Shown here piece by piece: positions 14,047 to 23,421 of a stretch of DNA of 53,701 nucleotides. A model generated the notes under the pieces. That model did not search any database, had not been told where the DNA came from, and worked only from the letters and a program-made list of their open reading frames with translations. Within the stretch, counting starts at the first letter, position 1. Each line of letters opens with the position of its first letter. A program made the translations under genes and the position numbers. The DNA is from SVTX01 sp045602385 (GTDB taxonomy: Bacteria; Bacillota; Clostridia; Oscillospirales; CAG-272), in assembly GCA_045602385.1 (NCBI GenBank), contig JAZSBL010000054.1:1-53701 (forward strand). The letters are read 5' to 3'.

Positions 14047-16380
14047 TTACATACAGTTTACCGCTATCTCACCGTCGCTTACCGAAATACGCGCCTTAGA
14101 ATAGCTGCGTGTATAATCCGCGATCAGCTTTTCCGCAAGCTGATCCTCGACATTCTTCTGAATAAACCTGTGCATATTTCTCGCGCCGTATTTCTCTGAG
14201 AAGGATCTCTCCGCAATCAGCTTTACGGCATCGGATGTATAGGTAAGAGATATGCCCTTCTCCTCCAGAGTATCCTTAAGCTGTCCGAGCATGATCTCTG
14301 CGATCTTTTCAAAATCGGTTTTGTCAAGCGAACGGAAGGTTATTACCTCGTCGACTCGGTTAATAAACTCGGGGCGAAGGAACTCAGAGAGAGCGCGCTC
14401 CGTTCTCTCACTCTCGGCTTTTATTGAATCACTTGCGAAGCCTACGACTCCGCTTCTCTTGTCTGATCCCGCATTCGTTGTCATAACGATGACCGCGTTT
14501 TCAAAATTGACGGTCTTGCCGTGAGCATCTGTAATTCTTCCGTCGTCAAGTATCTGGAGAAGGATATTCAACACGTCGGGATGCGCCTTCTCTATCTCGT
14601 CGAAAAGAACCACCGAATACGGTCTGCGGCGAATCTTCTCCGTCAGCTGTCCTGCATCGTCATAGCCTACGTATCCGGGAGGCGAGCCGATGATTCTTGA
14701 CACCGAATGCTTCTCCATAAACTCCGACATGTCAAGTCGGATAAGAGTTTCGGGAGAATCAAAGAGGTCTGCGGCAAGTGTTTTTACAAGCTCTGTCTTA
14801 CCAACGCCGGTGGGGCCCGCGAATATAAAGGAGACCGGCTTTCTCTTATATGAAATGCCCGCCCTATTACGTTTGATCGCTCTTGCGACGGCATTGACCG
14901 CATGGTCCTGTCCGACAAGTCTCTTTTTAAGACGCTCCGCCAACGTATCTATGCGCTCATATTCATTTGCGGTTATATTCGTCGCGGGAATACCCGTCCA
15001 AAGCTCGATGACCGAGGCAAGATTCTCCTCGGTAAGCGTAATCGAGTCGCACGCGCCCTGTATCTCGTCAAGACGCGCCTTAAGACGCATCTCCTCAGAC
15101 TGAATGTGTGCCATCTTCTCATATTTCTTCTGGCTTTCCTTATCGTCAGAGGTGATGCTTGCCTCGATCTCTTCCTTCTCATCCTTGAGCTTAAGTAGCT
15201 TATCGCGTATCTCAAAGGACTCATTTAATTCACTTGAGGAAAGAGAAAGCTTAGATGCCGCCTCGTCAAGCAAATCTATCGCCTTGTCGGGCAGGTATCT
15301 ATCCGTGATATATCTCTCGGAAAGAACTACCGCAGAGCGAAGAATGTTTTCGGGGATACGGATATTATGAAAGTCCTCATAATAGTGGCTGATTCCTCGG
15401 AGCATATCCGCAGCCTCCTCCACAGAGGGCTCGTTTACAGTTACGGGCTGGAAGCGGCGCTCCAGCGCGGAATCCTTTTCGATGTACTTTCTGTACTCTG
15501 TCAGGGTGGTTGCGCCTATAATTCTTATCTCACCGCGCGAAAGTGCGGGCTTAAGAATGTTGGCAGCATTTACACTTCCCTCCGCGTCTCCCGTGCCGAC
15601 GATATTATGCACCTCGTCAATAACAAGTATCGCATTTCCGTGCTCCTTGACCTCGCCGAGAAGTCCGAGTATTCTTGATTCGAACTGCCCTCTGAACTGC
15701 GTTCCGGCTACGAGCGCGGTAAGGTCGACAAGAAAAAGCTCCTTGTCGCGCAGCTTATACGGAACATTTCCGTCCGCTATACGGATAGCCAAGCCCTCCG
15801 CAATAGCGGTCTTACCTACTCCGGGCTCGCCGATAAGGCAAGGATTGTTCTTCTGACGGCGACAGAGTGTCTGGATAACTCTCTCTGTCTCCGCGTCACG
15901 TCCCACTATCCTGTCAAGCTTTCCGCGACGCGCGCTTTCGGTAAGGTTTTTGCAGTACGTGGTAAGAAATTTATAGCTCTTTTGTTGGTTTTTTCCTTTG
16001 TTGGCGTCCTTTTTGCCTTTATCCGCGGGATTTTGCGGGACGGGTACGATATTCGGTCCTGCTTCGTTGCCTGAATTATCGGCAACCGCCTTGAAGCTAT
16101 CTATAAGTCCGCTGTCGCGGAAAAGCTTCGGGAAATCGATCGCGGGCGCGCCGCCCTCCTCACCCTCGGGGAACATTTCCGCAAGCTCGTTTTCCATGCT
16201 CTCCATCTGATCGGGCGAGATACCCATCTTTTTGTATATATCTCCAACCATATTTTCAATTGGAAGTCCAAGGCTCTTTGCGCACTGTATGCAAAGTCCC
16301 TGTGAGGTCTTCTCACCGTTTTCAACCTTCGTAACGAAGATCACTGCCACTCTCTTGTGGCAATTAGAACACATTACCAT
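14047..16380 (-). CDS. ClpE/ClpC-type AAA+ unfoldase with N-terminal zinc finger
   Basis: 777 residues. A four-Cys zinc finger (C4, C7, C30, C33) opens the protein as in ClpE; a low-complexity linker (about 90-135) replaces the Clp-N repeats. AAA1 has Walker A GEPGVGKT (184-191) and Walker B ILVIDE (251-256); a coiled-coil/UVR middle segment (about 390-445) follows; AAA2 has GPTGVGKT (522-529) and VVLFDE (590-595). The VGF at 646-648 matches the loop that docks on ClpP, so it probably feeds that protease; no clpP is in the window. RBS GAGGG. The gene follows cvpA by 11 bp. No CtsR-type operator was seen, so heat-shock control is not supported here. Confidence 0.9.
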   Translation of the reverse strand: MVMCSNCHKRVAVIFVTKVENGEKTSQGLCIQCAKSLGLPIENMVGDIYKKMGISPDQMESMENELAEMFPEGEEGGAPAIDFPKLFRDSGLIDSFKAVADNSGNEAGPNIVPVPQNPADKGKKDANKGKNQQKSYKFLTTYCKNLTESARRGKLDRIVGRDAETERVIQTLCRRQKNNPCLIGEPGVGKTAIAEGLAIRIADGNVPYKLRDKELFLVDLTALVAGTQFRGQFESRILGLLGEVKEHGNAILVIDEVHNIVGTGDAEGSVNAANILKPALSRGEIRIIGATTLTEYRKYIEKDSALERRFQPVTVNEPSVEEAADMLRGISHYYEDFHNIRIPENILRSAVVLSERYITDRYLPDKAIDLLDEAASKLSLSSSELNESFEIRDKLLKLKDEKEEIEASITSDDKESQKKYEKMAHIQSEEMRLKARLDEIQGACDSITLTEENLASVIELWTGIPATNITANEYERIDTLAERLKKRLVGQDHAVNAVARAIKRNRAGISYKRKPVSFIFAGPTGVGKTELVKTLAADLFDSPETLIRLDMSEFMEKHSVSRIIGSPPGYVGYDDAGQLTEKIRRRPYSVVLFDEIEKAHPDVLNILLQILDDGRITDAHGKTVNFENAVIVMTTNAGSDKRSGVVGFASDSIKAESERTERALSEFLRPEFINRVDEVITFRSLDKTDFEKIAEIMLGQLKDTLEEKGISLTYTSDAVKLIAERSFSEKYGARNMHRFIQKNVEDQLAEKLIADYTRSYSKARISVSDGEIAVNCM

Positions 16381-16391
16381 AAATTGCCCTC

Positions 16392-16880
16392 TTAAAAAAG
16401 ATTTCTGATAAATTCGAATATTTTCAGCTCGTATATGAATCTGAAAGCATACGAGTCATTATATGCGCTTAAATCACTGCTTCCTTGTACGGTGGAAAAC
16501 AGATCAAGCAACGTATATATCACTGTCGACATAAGCGATGTGAAAATAAGTCCAAGTAAAATTCCAAGCAAGAGCCCCAAGAATTTATCCACCTTAGTAA
16601 CAACGGGGATCTTGATCTTGCTTAAAAGCTTTATTAACAGCTTTGATAAGATCATACCGGCAATAAACACCGCAACGAATGCCAAGGTGCCGGACATTGC
16701 CTCGGAAACTCCTATTTCGTGAAGTAAAAACGCAATAGGATAGCATGCTAAGCCTGCCGCAAGCAATGACACCAGAAGCCGTGATGCCGAAAGGACCGAG
16801 CATGCCAGCCCAAGTCTTGCATGTTTTATTGTAATAAACAGAAAAACCGATATAAGCAGAATGTCGATGAATATTGCCAT
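16392..16880 (-). CDS. CvpA-family membrane protein
   Basis: 162 residues with four predicted membrane helices (about 3-20, 30-55, 62-88, 103-128), the layout of CvpA-family proteins named after the colicin V production factor of E. coli. The GLLLGILLGLIF segment in the last helix is typical. The cellular role in Firmicutes is unclear. It lies between DUF5711 (30 bp upstream) and clpE (11 bp downstream), a tight spacing that implies one transcript. Confidence 0.75.
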   Translation of the reverse strand: MAIFIDILLISVFLFITIKHARLGLACSVLSASRLLVSLLAAGLACYPIAFLLHEIGVSEAMSGTLAFVAVFIAGMILSKLLIKLLSKIKIPVVTKVDKFLGLLLGILLGLIFTSLMSTVIYTLLDLFSTVQGSSDLSAYNDSYAFRFIYELKIFEFIRNLF

Positions 16881-16910
16881 AGTTATCCCTACCTTATCAA
16901 GAAATTATCA

Positions 16911-18203
16911 TTATTCAAATGATATGTAGGCTCCCGACGTCGCAGAACAGGCTATCACTCTGTCACCCTCAAGCGCAACAAGCTGCACGGTGTCTGCATT
17001 GACTGCCGCCTCCGATCTTATACCCAAGGCGGTGCTTATGCGGATCGCTTCCCTTGCCTTTAAAAGGTAGGCATATCCGCCCGAAAGCTCAAGATCTCTC
17101 ACCGATCCCTCAACGGCGGTCGAGAAGGTCTTATTACAGCTACTGTCAAATATGCAAAGCTGCTTTTTTTCCTCTCCCTCACCCTCCGAGAAAAGAATGG
17201 CAAATCTATCGCCGTCAAAGTCTATTCTTTCTACCGGCGAAGAATACGCGTACTCTCCGATACTCTTGCCGTCCTTTGAGATGACGACAGCCTTGTCATC
17301 AAGAATGACCGCTACCCTATCGTTGGTCAAAAAGTCACAGGCATACGGCATAGATCCCGTAAACGCGGTCTCGGACAATATCTTGTCCTTTTTACAATCA
17401 ATTATGTTAAGCTTAACGTGACTCTGTCCGTCCGACGCGTCAAGCGAGAGAACGGCAGCGTATCTTCCGTTCTCTGATATAGAAGCCGAGATAACCCTGT
17501 CATTTTTACTGTACTCGGTTTTGAGCTTGAAATCGCTACCGTATATCTTTACGACCGAGCTGTATTTTGCCGAGCTTGTAACGACCAGAAATTCTCCGTT
17601 ATCCGAAATGTCGGCAAGTGCAATTGGATACTCGGTACGCTCCGAATAGAGCTTGACAAAAGAGTTATAGACAGAAAACGACTTTCTGCCCTGGTCGTAG
17701 ACAAGTGTATTGCCGTTCGACGAGGCTACCCTGGGATTTACCATTTCACTTCCCTCTGTCAGGGTAACTCTGCCAGTTGAGGTGAAGAGCTTTATCTCGG
17801 TGTCACTTGCAACCAAAAGTCCGTTTTTGAAGTTGTCAAAGACTTGGTTCTGAAGTCCCTTGGAGTAGCTGAGGGATGAGGTTGAGCCCTCGTCAAAGCT
17901 CTTTATATAGCTGATATCCTTGAAGGTATAATAGACCTTTTCGTATGAGATAACTCCACTGCCGAAAAGCACTGTGACAACCAAAAGAATACAGAGCGCC
18001 GCTGCCGATATTATCTTGCCTATACCGAGAACATATGAAATACGTGATTCCTCGGACAGATTCGCAGCGTCATAAGACGAGAGAGCCTTCTGTCTTGAGC
18101 TTATCTTATGAAAGATCCTTAAAGAGGCGATCTTTTCCTTTATACCTCTGACAAACAGTATAACTCGCGCCAAAAACGATATGTCGTTATCCTTTTTCTT
18201 CAA
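16911..18203 (-). CDS. DUF5711-like membrane-anchored beta-propeller protein
   Basis: 430 residues starting at TTG 18203 after an AGGAGG-GGAG purine tract. Residues 1-60 are basic and cytosolic, one TM segment spans about 63-85 (ISAAALCILLVVTVLFGSGV), and the remaining 340 residues form repeated four-strand blades of the kind 'ALADISDNGEFLVVTSS', 'SASISENGRYAAVLSL', 'RIDFDGDRFAILFSE', a WD40-like propeller outside the membrane. This is the DUF5711 pattern common in Clostridia next to cvpA; function unknown. Lack of catalytic motifs suggests a binding or scaffold role (inference). Confidence 0.75.
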   Translation of the reverse strand: MKKKDNDISFLARVILFVRGIKEKIASLRIFHKISSRQKALSSYDAANLSEESRISYVLGIGKIISAAALCILLVVTVLFGSGVISYEKVYYTFKDISYIKSFDEGSTSSLSYSKGLQNQVFDNFKNGLLVASDTEIKLFTSTGRVTLTEGSEMVNPRVASSNGNTLVYDQGRKSFSVYNSFVKLYSERTEYPIALADISDNGEFLVVTSSAKYSSVVKIYGSDFKLKTEYSKNDRVISASISENGRYAAVLSLDASDGQSHVKLNIIDCKKDKILSETAFTGSMPYACDFLTNDRVAVILDDKAVVISKDGKSIGEYAYSSPVERIDFDGDRFAILFSEGEGEEKKQLCIFDSSCNKTFSTAVEGSVRDLELSGGYAYLLKAREAIRISTALGIRSEAAVNADTVQLVALEGDRVIACSATSGAYISFE

Positions 18204-18240
18204 GCTCTCTCTCCCCTCCTTTCAGGCAAGATGAAAATTG

Positions 18241-18999
18241 TCAGTAAATTACTTTATTGAGATACAGTCCGTGCGCGGCTGCGGTCATTCCCGCCCTCTC
18301 ACGGCTTCCCGATCGAATTATATCGGGTATATCGGACGCGGCTATCTTGCCTTGTCCCACGGATATAAGCGTTCCCGCCATTATCCTTACCATATTGTAT
18401 AAAAATCCGTCTGCGGCAACTCTGAAGGTGATGATGTCGCCCTCCTTCGCCACATCTGCGTACACGACGTTTCTGACCGTTGACTCGACCTGCGAGCCCT
18501 GCGCCATGAAAGCGGAAAAATCATGTTGTCCCACGAAATGACCCGCCGCCTCGTTCATGCGCGCTACCGCATCATCGTCAAGAATCTGCGGAACATAAAG
18601 TGATCTTCCCTCCTCAAAGGGATCACGGACCTTGCCGTTATATATTCGGTAGATATATTCCTTGAATTTTACATCGTATCTTGGGTGAAAATCCGAATCG
18701 ACGAGCGATGCCTCATAGACCGATATGTCCTGCGGCAGGTGTGCCGACATAGCGCGCGGTATCTTTGCAACATCAATATCGGTTACTATATCATTCTCGC
18801 CCTTTTTTGCCACGGTTACACAAAACGTGTTGGCATGAACTCCGCTATCGGTACGGCTACATCCCGTAACATCGCAATCGTAGGAAAACAGCTCGCGCGC
18901 GGCTCTTGTAAGCTCACCCTGCACCGTTCTCTTATCCTTTTGCACCTGATAGCCGCAAAAATCTGTGCCGAGGTACTTTAATTTCAAAAAAAGCTTCAT
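18241..18999 (-). CDS. truA: tRNA pseudouridine(38-40) synthase
   Basis: 252 residues starting MKLFLKLKYLGTDFCGYQVQ, the usual TruA opening. The catalytic Asp is in the strictly conserved GCSRTDSGVHA. It isomerises U38-U40 in the anticodon stem of many tRNAs. A GTG four codons earlier overlaps the ecfT stop, but ATG 18999 has GAGGT six bases upstream. Position after ecfT is a standard Firmicute arrangement (ecfA1-ecfA2-ecfT-truA). Confidence 0.95.
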   Translation of the reverse strand: MKLFLKLKYLGTDFCGYQVQKDKRTVQGELTRAARELFSYDCDVTGCSRTDSGVHANTFCVTVAKKGENDIVTDIDVAKIPRAMSAHLPQDISVYEASLVDSDFHPRYDVKFKEYIYRIYNGKVRDPFEEGRSLYVPQILDDDAVARMNEAAGHFVGQHDFSAFMAQGSQVESTVRNVVYADVAKEGDIITFRVAADGFLYNMVRIMAGTLISVGQGKIAASDIPDIIRSGSRERAGMTAAAHGLYLNKVIY

Positions 19000-19007
19000 T
19001 CGATACC

Positions 19008-19832
19008 TCACATGGAATATCCCGGAGCAAATATGTTAAGAAGCACAACACCTGCGATAAACGTTACCATCATAAGCACACCGAGTACGTCACGGTAGGA
19101 AAAATGCAAAACATTAAGCTTTGTACGTCCCTTTCCGCCCCTGTAGCAGCGGCAGGTCATTGCGGTAGCAAGCTCGCCCGCGCGTCTGAACGCCGATATG
19201 AACAACGGTATCAGTACGGGTATCAGCGACTTTGCCCGCTTTGAGAGTGATCCGCTTGTAAAGTCGGCTCCTCTTGCCTTCTGCGCTGACATGATCTTCT
19301 CGGTTTCCTCTACGATTGTCGGTATAAAGCGAAGCGCGATAGTCATCATCATCGCAAACTCATGAACCGGAACGCGCAACACCTTGAGGGGTGAGAGCAG
19401 CTGCTCAAGCGCATCGGTAAGCTGGATCGGCGTTGTGGTATATGTCAGGAAAATACTTGTGCCTATTATCATACAGAAGATTCTGATGGCAATAAACACG
19501 GCGTTATATATTCCGGACGAATAGATATTGATTATCCACCACGAGAGGAGAAGCTCCTCCGGCTTGCCCGTAGTCCAAAAGATATTGAGAACCGCGGTAA
19601 AGATCATAATGAACATTATCGCCTTTATCGAACGCAGTACTATCTTAAGCGGAATACGGCTTATAAGTACGAGCGCGATAGCCGATATAAGCAAAAGCGC
19701 AAAGGATAATACGTTTTTGCACAAAAAGCTTACGACCATATACGCGATTGCGAGAATTATCTTCATTCTCGGATCAAGTCTGTGCATGACAGAGCTTGAC
19801 GGGTAAAACTGTCCAAGTGCGATAGAAGTCAT
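19008..19832 (-). CDS. ecfT: ECF transporter transmembrane component EcfT
   Basis: 274 residues with about six membrane helices and the two Ala-Arg-Gly-like coupling motifs, QKARGADF (about 184-191) and MTCRCYRGG (about 222-230), that contact the two ATPases. It is the shared transmembrane scaffold of group II ECF vitamin and metal importers. The start overlaps the ecfA2 stop by 4 bases (ATGA). No S component is in this cluster; one lies at 51064-51600 under a cobalamin riboswitch. Confidence 0.95.
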   Translation of the reverse strand: MTSIALGQFYPSSSVMHRLDPRMKIILAIAYMVVSFLCKNVLSFALLLISAIALVLISRIPLKIVLRSIKAIMFIMIFTAVLNIFWTTGKPEELLLSWWIINIYSSGIYNAVFIAIRIFCMIIGTSIFLTYTTTPIQLTDALEQLLSPLKVLRVPVHEFAMMMTIALRFIPTIVEETEKIMSAQKARGADFTSGSLSKRAKSLIPVLIPLFISAFRRAGELATAMTCRCYRGGKGRTKLNVLHFSYRDVLGVLMMVTFIAGVVLLNIFAPGYSM

Positions 19833-20686
19833 ACGCCACCTCCAAACAACGCCGCCAAGGCTGCCTCAGCCTCGTCAACGGTATATATGTCGGGAGATAT
19901 GCTTATTCCCTTTTCACGCAAAAGCATTACAAGTCTTGTTATCTGAGGTACTCCAAGGCCGATCTCCTCAAGCTCACGTGAGCGCGAGAATACCTCCTTG
20001 CGGTTACCGCACATAGCTACCTTTGAGTGTGAAAGAACTACAAGCTCATCACAGTATTTCGCCATATCGTCCATGCTATGGCTGACTATGATTACCGCCG
20101 CGCCTGTCGCTTCGGCATATCTCTTGATACCGTTGAATATCGAATTCCTTCCGGCAGGATCCAGACCCGCCGCAGGCTCATCAAGCACAAGCACATCGGG
20201 GCGCATTGCCATAACGCCCGCGATAGCCGCGCGGCGCTTCTGTCCGCCCGACAGATCAAACGGAGATTTTTGGAGCATATCAACATCAAGTCCGACAAGA
20301 TCACATGCCTCAAAGACTCTCTTTTTTATTTCATCGGGATCAAGTCCCATATTCTTCGGTCCGAACGAGATATCTTCAATAACTGTATCCTCAAAAAGCT
20401 GGTACTCGGGATACTGCATGACAAGTCCGACACGGTATCTTACTGAGCCTATATTCTTAGGCTTCTCCCAGATATCCTCTCCGTCAAGCAATATCCTGCC
20501 CGACATTGGCTTTACCAAGCCGTTGAACATCTGAACGAGAGTTGATTTTCCCGATCCGGTATGTCCTATGATACCCGTTACGGTATTTTCCTTTATTTCA
20601 ATTGTGACGTCGTCAAGCGCCCTTACCTCGAACGGTGTGCCGGGGCTATATACGTACGACACGTTTTCAACTTTGATTTTTGACAT
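19829..20686 (-). CDS. ecfA2: ECF transporter ATPase EcfA2
   Basis: 285 residues. Walker A is GHTGSGKST, signature LSGGQKRR, Walker B VLVLDEPAAGLDP, and the switch His is in VSHSMDD. The position next to ecfT and the GLGVPQITRL motif near the C-terminus are typical of EcfA ATPases. With EcfA1 it forms the heterodimer that powers S-component toppling and substrate release. The gene is 25 bp after ecfA1. Confidence 0.95.
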   Translation of the reverse strand: MSKIKVENVSYVYSPGTPFEVRALDDVTIEIKENTVTGIIGHTGSGKSTLVQMFNGLVKPMSGRILLDGEDIWEKPKNIGSVRYRVGLVMQYPEYQLFEDTVIEDISFGPKNMGLDPDEIKKRVFEACDLVGLDVDMLQKSPFDLSGGQKRRAAIAGVMAMRPDVLVLDEPAAGLDPAGRNSIFNGIKRYAEATGAAVIIVSHSMDDMAKYCDELVVLSHSKVAMCGNRKEVFSRSRELEEIGLGVPQITRLVMLLREKGISISPDIYTVDEAEAALAALFGGGV

Positions 20687-20711
20687 TATTCTTCCTCTGC
20701 CAAAAGGCTTT

Positions 20712-21578
20712 TTAATTCTTTAAAAGTGATCTTGCAATGGTATCGGCGCACTGCTCCGGCGTGTTGATCTCGCCATCAAGCTTAATTCCCTTATCACGAA
20801 GCCTGAGCAACAGATCAGAGCATAGCGGAAGGTCAAGTCCGCATTCGCGGATCTTGTCTGCATTTGCAAATATCTCGCCGGGCTTGCCATCAAGAATGAT
20901 ACGTCCGTCATCAATAACAATGACACGATCCGCCCTTACCGCCTCGTCCATATAGTGAGTAATGGTAATTATCGTCTTACCCTCCTCACGGTTGAGCCTC
21001 TCCATGGTGTTTACGACCTCGCGCCTGCCGACCGGGTCGAGCATGGCGGTAGATTCGTCGAAAATGATGCAATCCGGTCGCATTGCGATAATGCCCGCGA
21101 TAGCTATTCTCTGCTTCTGTCCGCCCGAAAGTCTATGGGGCTCGTGGCGTGAATACTCGGTCATGCCTACGATCGAGAGCGCCTCGTCGACCCTACGTCT
21201 TATCTCGTCTCTCTCAAGACCGAGATTTTCAGGACCGAATGCAACGTCCTCCTCGACGATAGTGGCGACTATCTGGTTGTCGGGGTTCTGGAACACCATT
21301 CCGACCTTTTTTCTAAGCTCGTAAACGTCGTCCTCTGTCATATCGGGGGAGCTTATCTCCATGCCGTCGATCTCAATGCTTCCCTCAAAATAATCGTAAT
21401 CGTCAATTACGAGATTCAAGAGCTTTGCAAGCGTTGACTTTCCCGAACCGTTATGGCCGAGAACCGCGACGTATTCGCCCTTCTCTATGTCAAGCGACAG
21501 GTCGCGCAGGACGCTTTCGGGGTTTCCCTCGTCGTCCTTATATGAAAAGTTCAGATTTCGTATTTTAATGTAAGACAC
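20712..21578 (-). CDS. ecfA1: ECF transporter ATPase EcfA1
   Basis: 288 residues. Walker A GHNGSGKST, signature LSGGQKQR, Walker B IIFDESTAMLDP, switch His in ITHYMDE. The ESTAMLDP Walker-B extension and the DLPL motif near the C-terminus are characteristic of EcfA1. First of the ecfA1-ecfA2-ecfT set; 18 bp after the methyltransferase gene. Confidence 0.95.
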   Translation of the reverse strand: MSYIKIRNLNFSYKDDEGNPESVLRDLSLDIEKGEYVAVLGHNGSGKSTLAKLLNLVIDDYDYFEGSIEIDGMEISSPDMTEDDVYELRKKVGMVFQNPDNQIVATIVEEDVAFGPENLGLERDEIRRRVDEALSIVGMTEYSRHEPHRLSGGQKQRIAIAGIIAMRPDCIIFDESTAMLDPVGRREVVNTMERLNREEGKTIITITHYMDEAVRADRVIVIDDGRIILDGKPGEIFANADKIRECGLDLPLCSDLLLRLRDKGIKLDGEINTPEQCADTIARSLLKN

Positions 21579-21596
21579 CTGTATGCCTCCGTAGTT

Positions 21597-22475
21597 TTAT
21601 TTGGTTATGTCCGCTGTCCAGCGTGAGCTTGCGCCGCAAGGAAGCGGTGCGCCTGTCTCGGTTACACGGAGACCAAGCTCACCCGACTCTATTCTGCCGC
21701 CGTATCTCTTTTTGACCTTGAGGTCAAGGATATAGCTCATCGTCAGGGGAGATAGTCCCGTGGTATATGAGTTTATAAGGAAGAACAGAGGCTCGTCCGA
21801 CAACACCTTCGATACAAGGCCGACGAACTCGTCAATAGAGTCCTCAAGCTTCCATACCTCACCCGACGGTCCGCGACCGTATGAGGGGGGATCCATGATT
21901 ATTCCGTCGTATCTGTTGCCACGGCGTATCTCGCGCTCAACGAACTTCTTGCAATCGTCTACTATATATCGGATCGGTGCGTTCTCAAGGCCAGAGAGCG
22001 CCGCGTTCTCCTTTGCCATGGCTACCATTCCCTTTGATGCGTCAACATGGACTACCTGCGCGCCCGCCTTCGCCGCCGCAACGGTTGCACCGCCCGTGTA
22101 CGCAAACAGATTAAGCACCTTGATCGGTCTGCCCGCCTTTTTTATAAGGTCGGAGAACCAATCCCAGTTTGCCGCCTGCTCCGGGAAAAGGCCTGTATGC
22201 TTGAAGCCCATCGGCTTTAAGCGGAATTTGAGCCCGAGGTGGTCATAGGAGATGTCCCAGGATTCGGGAGTCTTCTGCTTTATCCAGCCTCCGCCGCCGT
22301 TAGAGGAGCGGCGATAAATGCCGTCTGCCTTATTCCAAAGGTTGCTCTCCGCAACGTCCTTCCAGATTATCTGAGGATCGGGACGGACAAGTATGTATTT
22401 TCCCCAACGCTCCAGACGCTCTCCGTCCGAGGCATCGATCAATTCGTAATCCTTCCAATTGTCTGCGCACCACAT
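21597..22475 (-). CDS. class I SAM-dependent methyltransferase (RlmI-like, no PUA domain)
   Basis: 292 residues. SAM motif I reads VLNLFAYTGGATVAAAKAGA, the acidic motif II is HVDAS, and motif IV is IIMDPPSYGRG, as in 23S rRNA cytosine methyltransferases of the RlmI/RlmK group (COG1092). The N-terminal PUA domain of RlmI is absent and there is no canonical second Cys motif, so the substrate is uncertain; rRNA is the best guess. It starts 3 bp after the ruvC stop, so it is coupled to ruvC. Confidence 0.8.
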   Translation of the reverse strand: MWCADNWKDYELIDASDGERLERWGKYILVRPDPQIIWKDVAESNLWNKADGIYRRSSNGGGGWIKQKTPESWDISYDHLGLKFRLKPMGFKHTGLFPEQAANWDWFSDLIKKAGRPIKVLNLFAYTGGATVAAAKAGAQVVHVDASKGMVAMAKENAALSGLENAPIRYIVDDCKKFVEREIRRGNRYDGIIMDPPSYGRGPSGEVWKLEDSIDEFVGLVSKVLSDEPLFFLINSYTTGLSPLTMSYILDLKVKKRYGGRIESGELGLRVTETGAPLPCGASSRWTADITK

Positions 22476-22478
22476 ATT

Positions 22479-22988
22479 TCAGCTCTCCGTTCTCTTGTTG
22501 TAATATTGCGACATGCGTGACCCCGCGCTATGTGCATGACAGACCGCTATCGCAAGCGCGTCTGCCGTATCATCGGGCTTTGGAGGCTCCTTGAGCCCAA
22601 GCAAGCCCGTGACCATAATTATGACCTGCTTTTTTTCTGCTCTTCCGTATCCGACGACCGCCTGTTTGACCTGAAGCGGAGTGTACTCCCCGATCTCTAC
22701 GCCCGCAAGCTTCGCGGCAAGAATTATTATTCCCCTCGCCTCGGCTACTACTATCGCGGTCTTTGAGTTGGTGTTGAAGAAAAGCTCCTCGACTGCCATC
22801 TGATCCGGCTTATATTTTGCAATTATCTCATTCATTCCCTTATAGATAAGTTCAAGCCTGTCTACTATGGGCATACCCGCGGGGGTCTGTATAGAGCCAT
22901 ACCCGAGGGTGCGGAATTTTGATCCGTTATATTCAATTACGCCCCAGCCGACAATAGCGTATCCGGGGTCGATCCCAAGAATGATCAT
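22479..22988 (-). CDS. ruvC: Holliday junction endonuclease RuvC
   Basis: 169 residues. RNase H-like fold with the acidic catalytic set Asp7 (GIDPGY), Glu67/68 (VEELFF) and Asp140/143 (DDTADALA). It nicks four-way junctions during recombination repair with RuvAB. ATG 22988 is chosen: GGAGG lies 5 bases upstream and the family starts MIILGIDPG. RuvA and RuvB are encoded 3.5 kb away on the other strand in a separate operon. Confidence 0.95.
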   Translation of the reverse strand: MIILGIDPGYAIVGWGVIEYNGSKFRTLGYGSIQTPAGMPIVDRLELIYKGMNEIIAKYKPDQMAVEELFFNTNSKTAIVVAEARGIIILAAKLAGVEIGEYTPLQVKQAVVGYGRAEKKQVIIMVTGLLGLKEPPKPDDTADALAIAVCHAHSAGSRMSQYYNKRTES

Positions 22989-23049
22989 ACATACCTCCGT
23001 CAAAGTTTTTTGAAAAATGGCAATAATCCCCCATTATCATATCCTATTT

Positions 23050-23078
23050 ATTTTATCACAAAAAAGTTATATTGTCAA
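23050..23078 (-). promoter_or_regulatory. promoter of the ruvC-to-ylmC run
   Basis: Minus strand TTGACA (23078-23073), 17 bp, TAAAAT (23055-23050). No promoter as good was noticed inside the following 12 kb, where gene gaps are mostly under 40 bp, so a single long operon is possible. No LexA-like box was found here. Confidence 0.75.
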
Positions 23079-23139
23079 ACGTATTTGAATATATTTTTAG
23101 TTTAAATTGTAAATTTATATAAAACACCTCGTAAATCAG

Positions 23140-23168
23140 TTTACAAGCGCGCCTTCTTGTGGTATAAT
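23140..23168 (+). promoter_or_regulatory. promoter of DUF951-yfhO-ruvAB
   Basis: TTTACA (23140-23145), 17 bp, TATAAT (23163-23168), leader about 30 nt to the first ATG. Confidence 0.8.
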
Positions 23169-23203
23169 TTTAAATGGATTATTTTGCAAACGGAGGTAAA
23201 CTC

Positions 23204-23401
23204 ATGCAGATTCTGAAGATCAGCGTAGGAGATATTCTTGAAATGAAAAAGCCGCATCCCTGCGGCGCGAAAAATTTCAAGGTGATGCGCGTCGGAAGTG
23301 ACGTGCGAATTATCTGCGAGGGCTGCGGCCGCGATATGACTCTTGACAGAATAAAGCTTGAGAAGGCCGTAAAGCAGATCGTTAATAAGGATAAAACTTG
23401 A
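23204..23401 (+). CDS. DUF951 family protein
   Basis: 65 residues, the usual DUF951 size. Four cysteines in two pairs form a probable zinc site (KPHPCG and IICEGCGRD). An upstream in-frame ATG at 23174 lacks an RBS; ATG 23204 has CGGAGG eight bases before it. DUF951 is a small, widely conserved Firmicute protein that may bind nucleic acid; its function is not established. First gene of the ruvAB operon and overlapping the next frame's TTG. Confidence 0.9.
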   Translation: MQILKISVGDILEMKKPHPCGAKNFKVMRVGSDVRIICEGCGRDMTLDRIKLEKAVKQIVNKDKT

Positions 23402-23421
23402 CACGCGTCAAGAAAGGATAC

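Noticed and set aside
22989..23203. LexA box between the divergent ruvC and DUF951-ruvAB promoters
   Set aside because: No sequence close to CGAAC-N4-GTTCG was found, although ruv genes are often SOS controlled.
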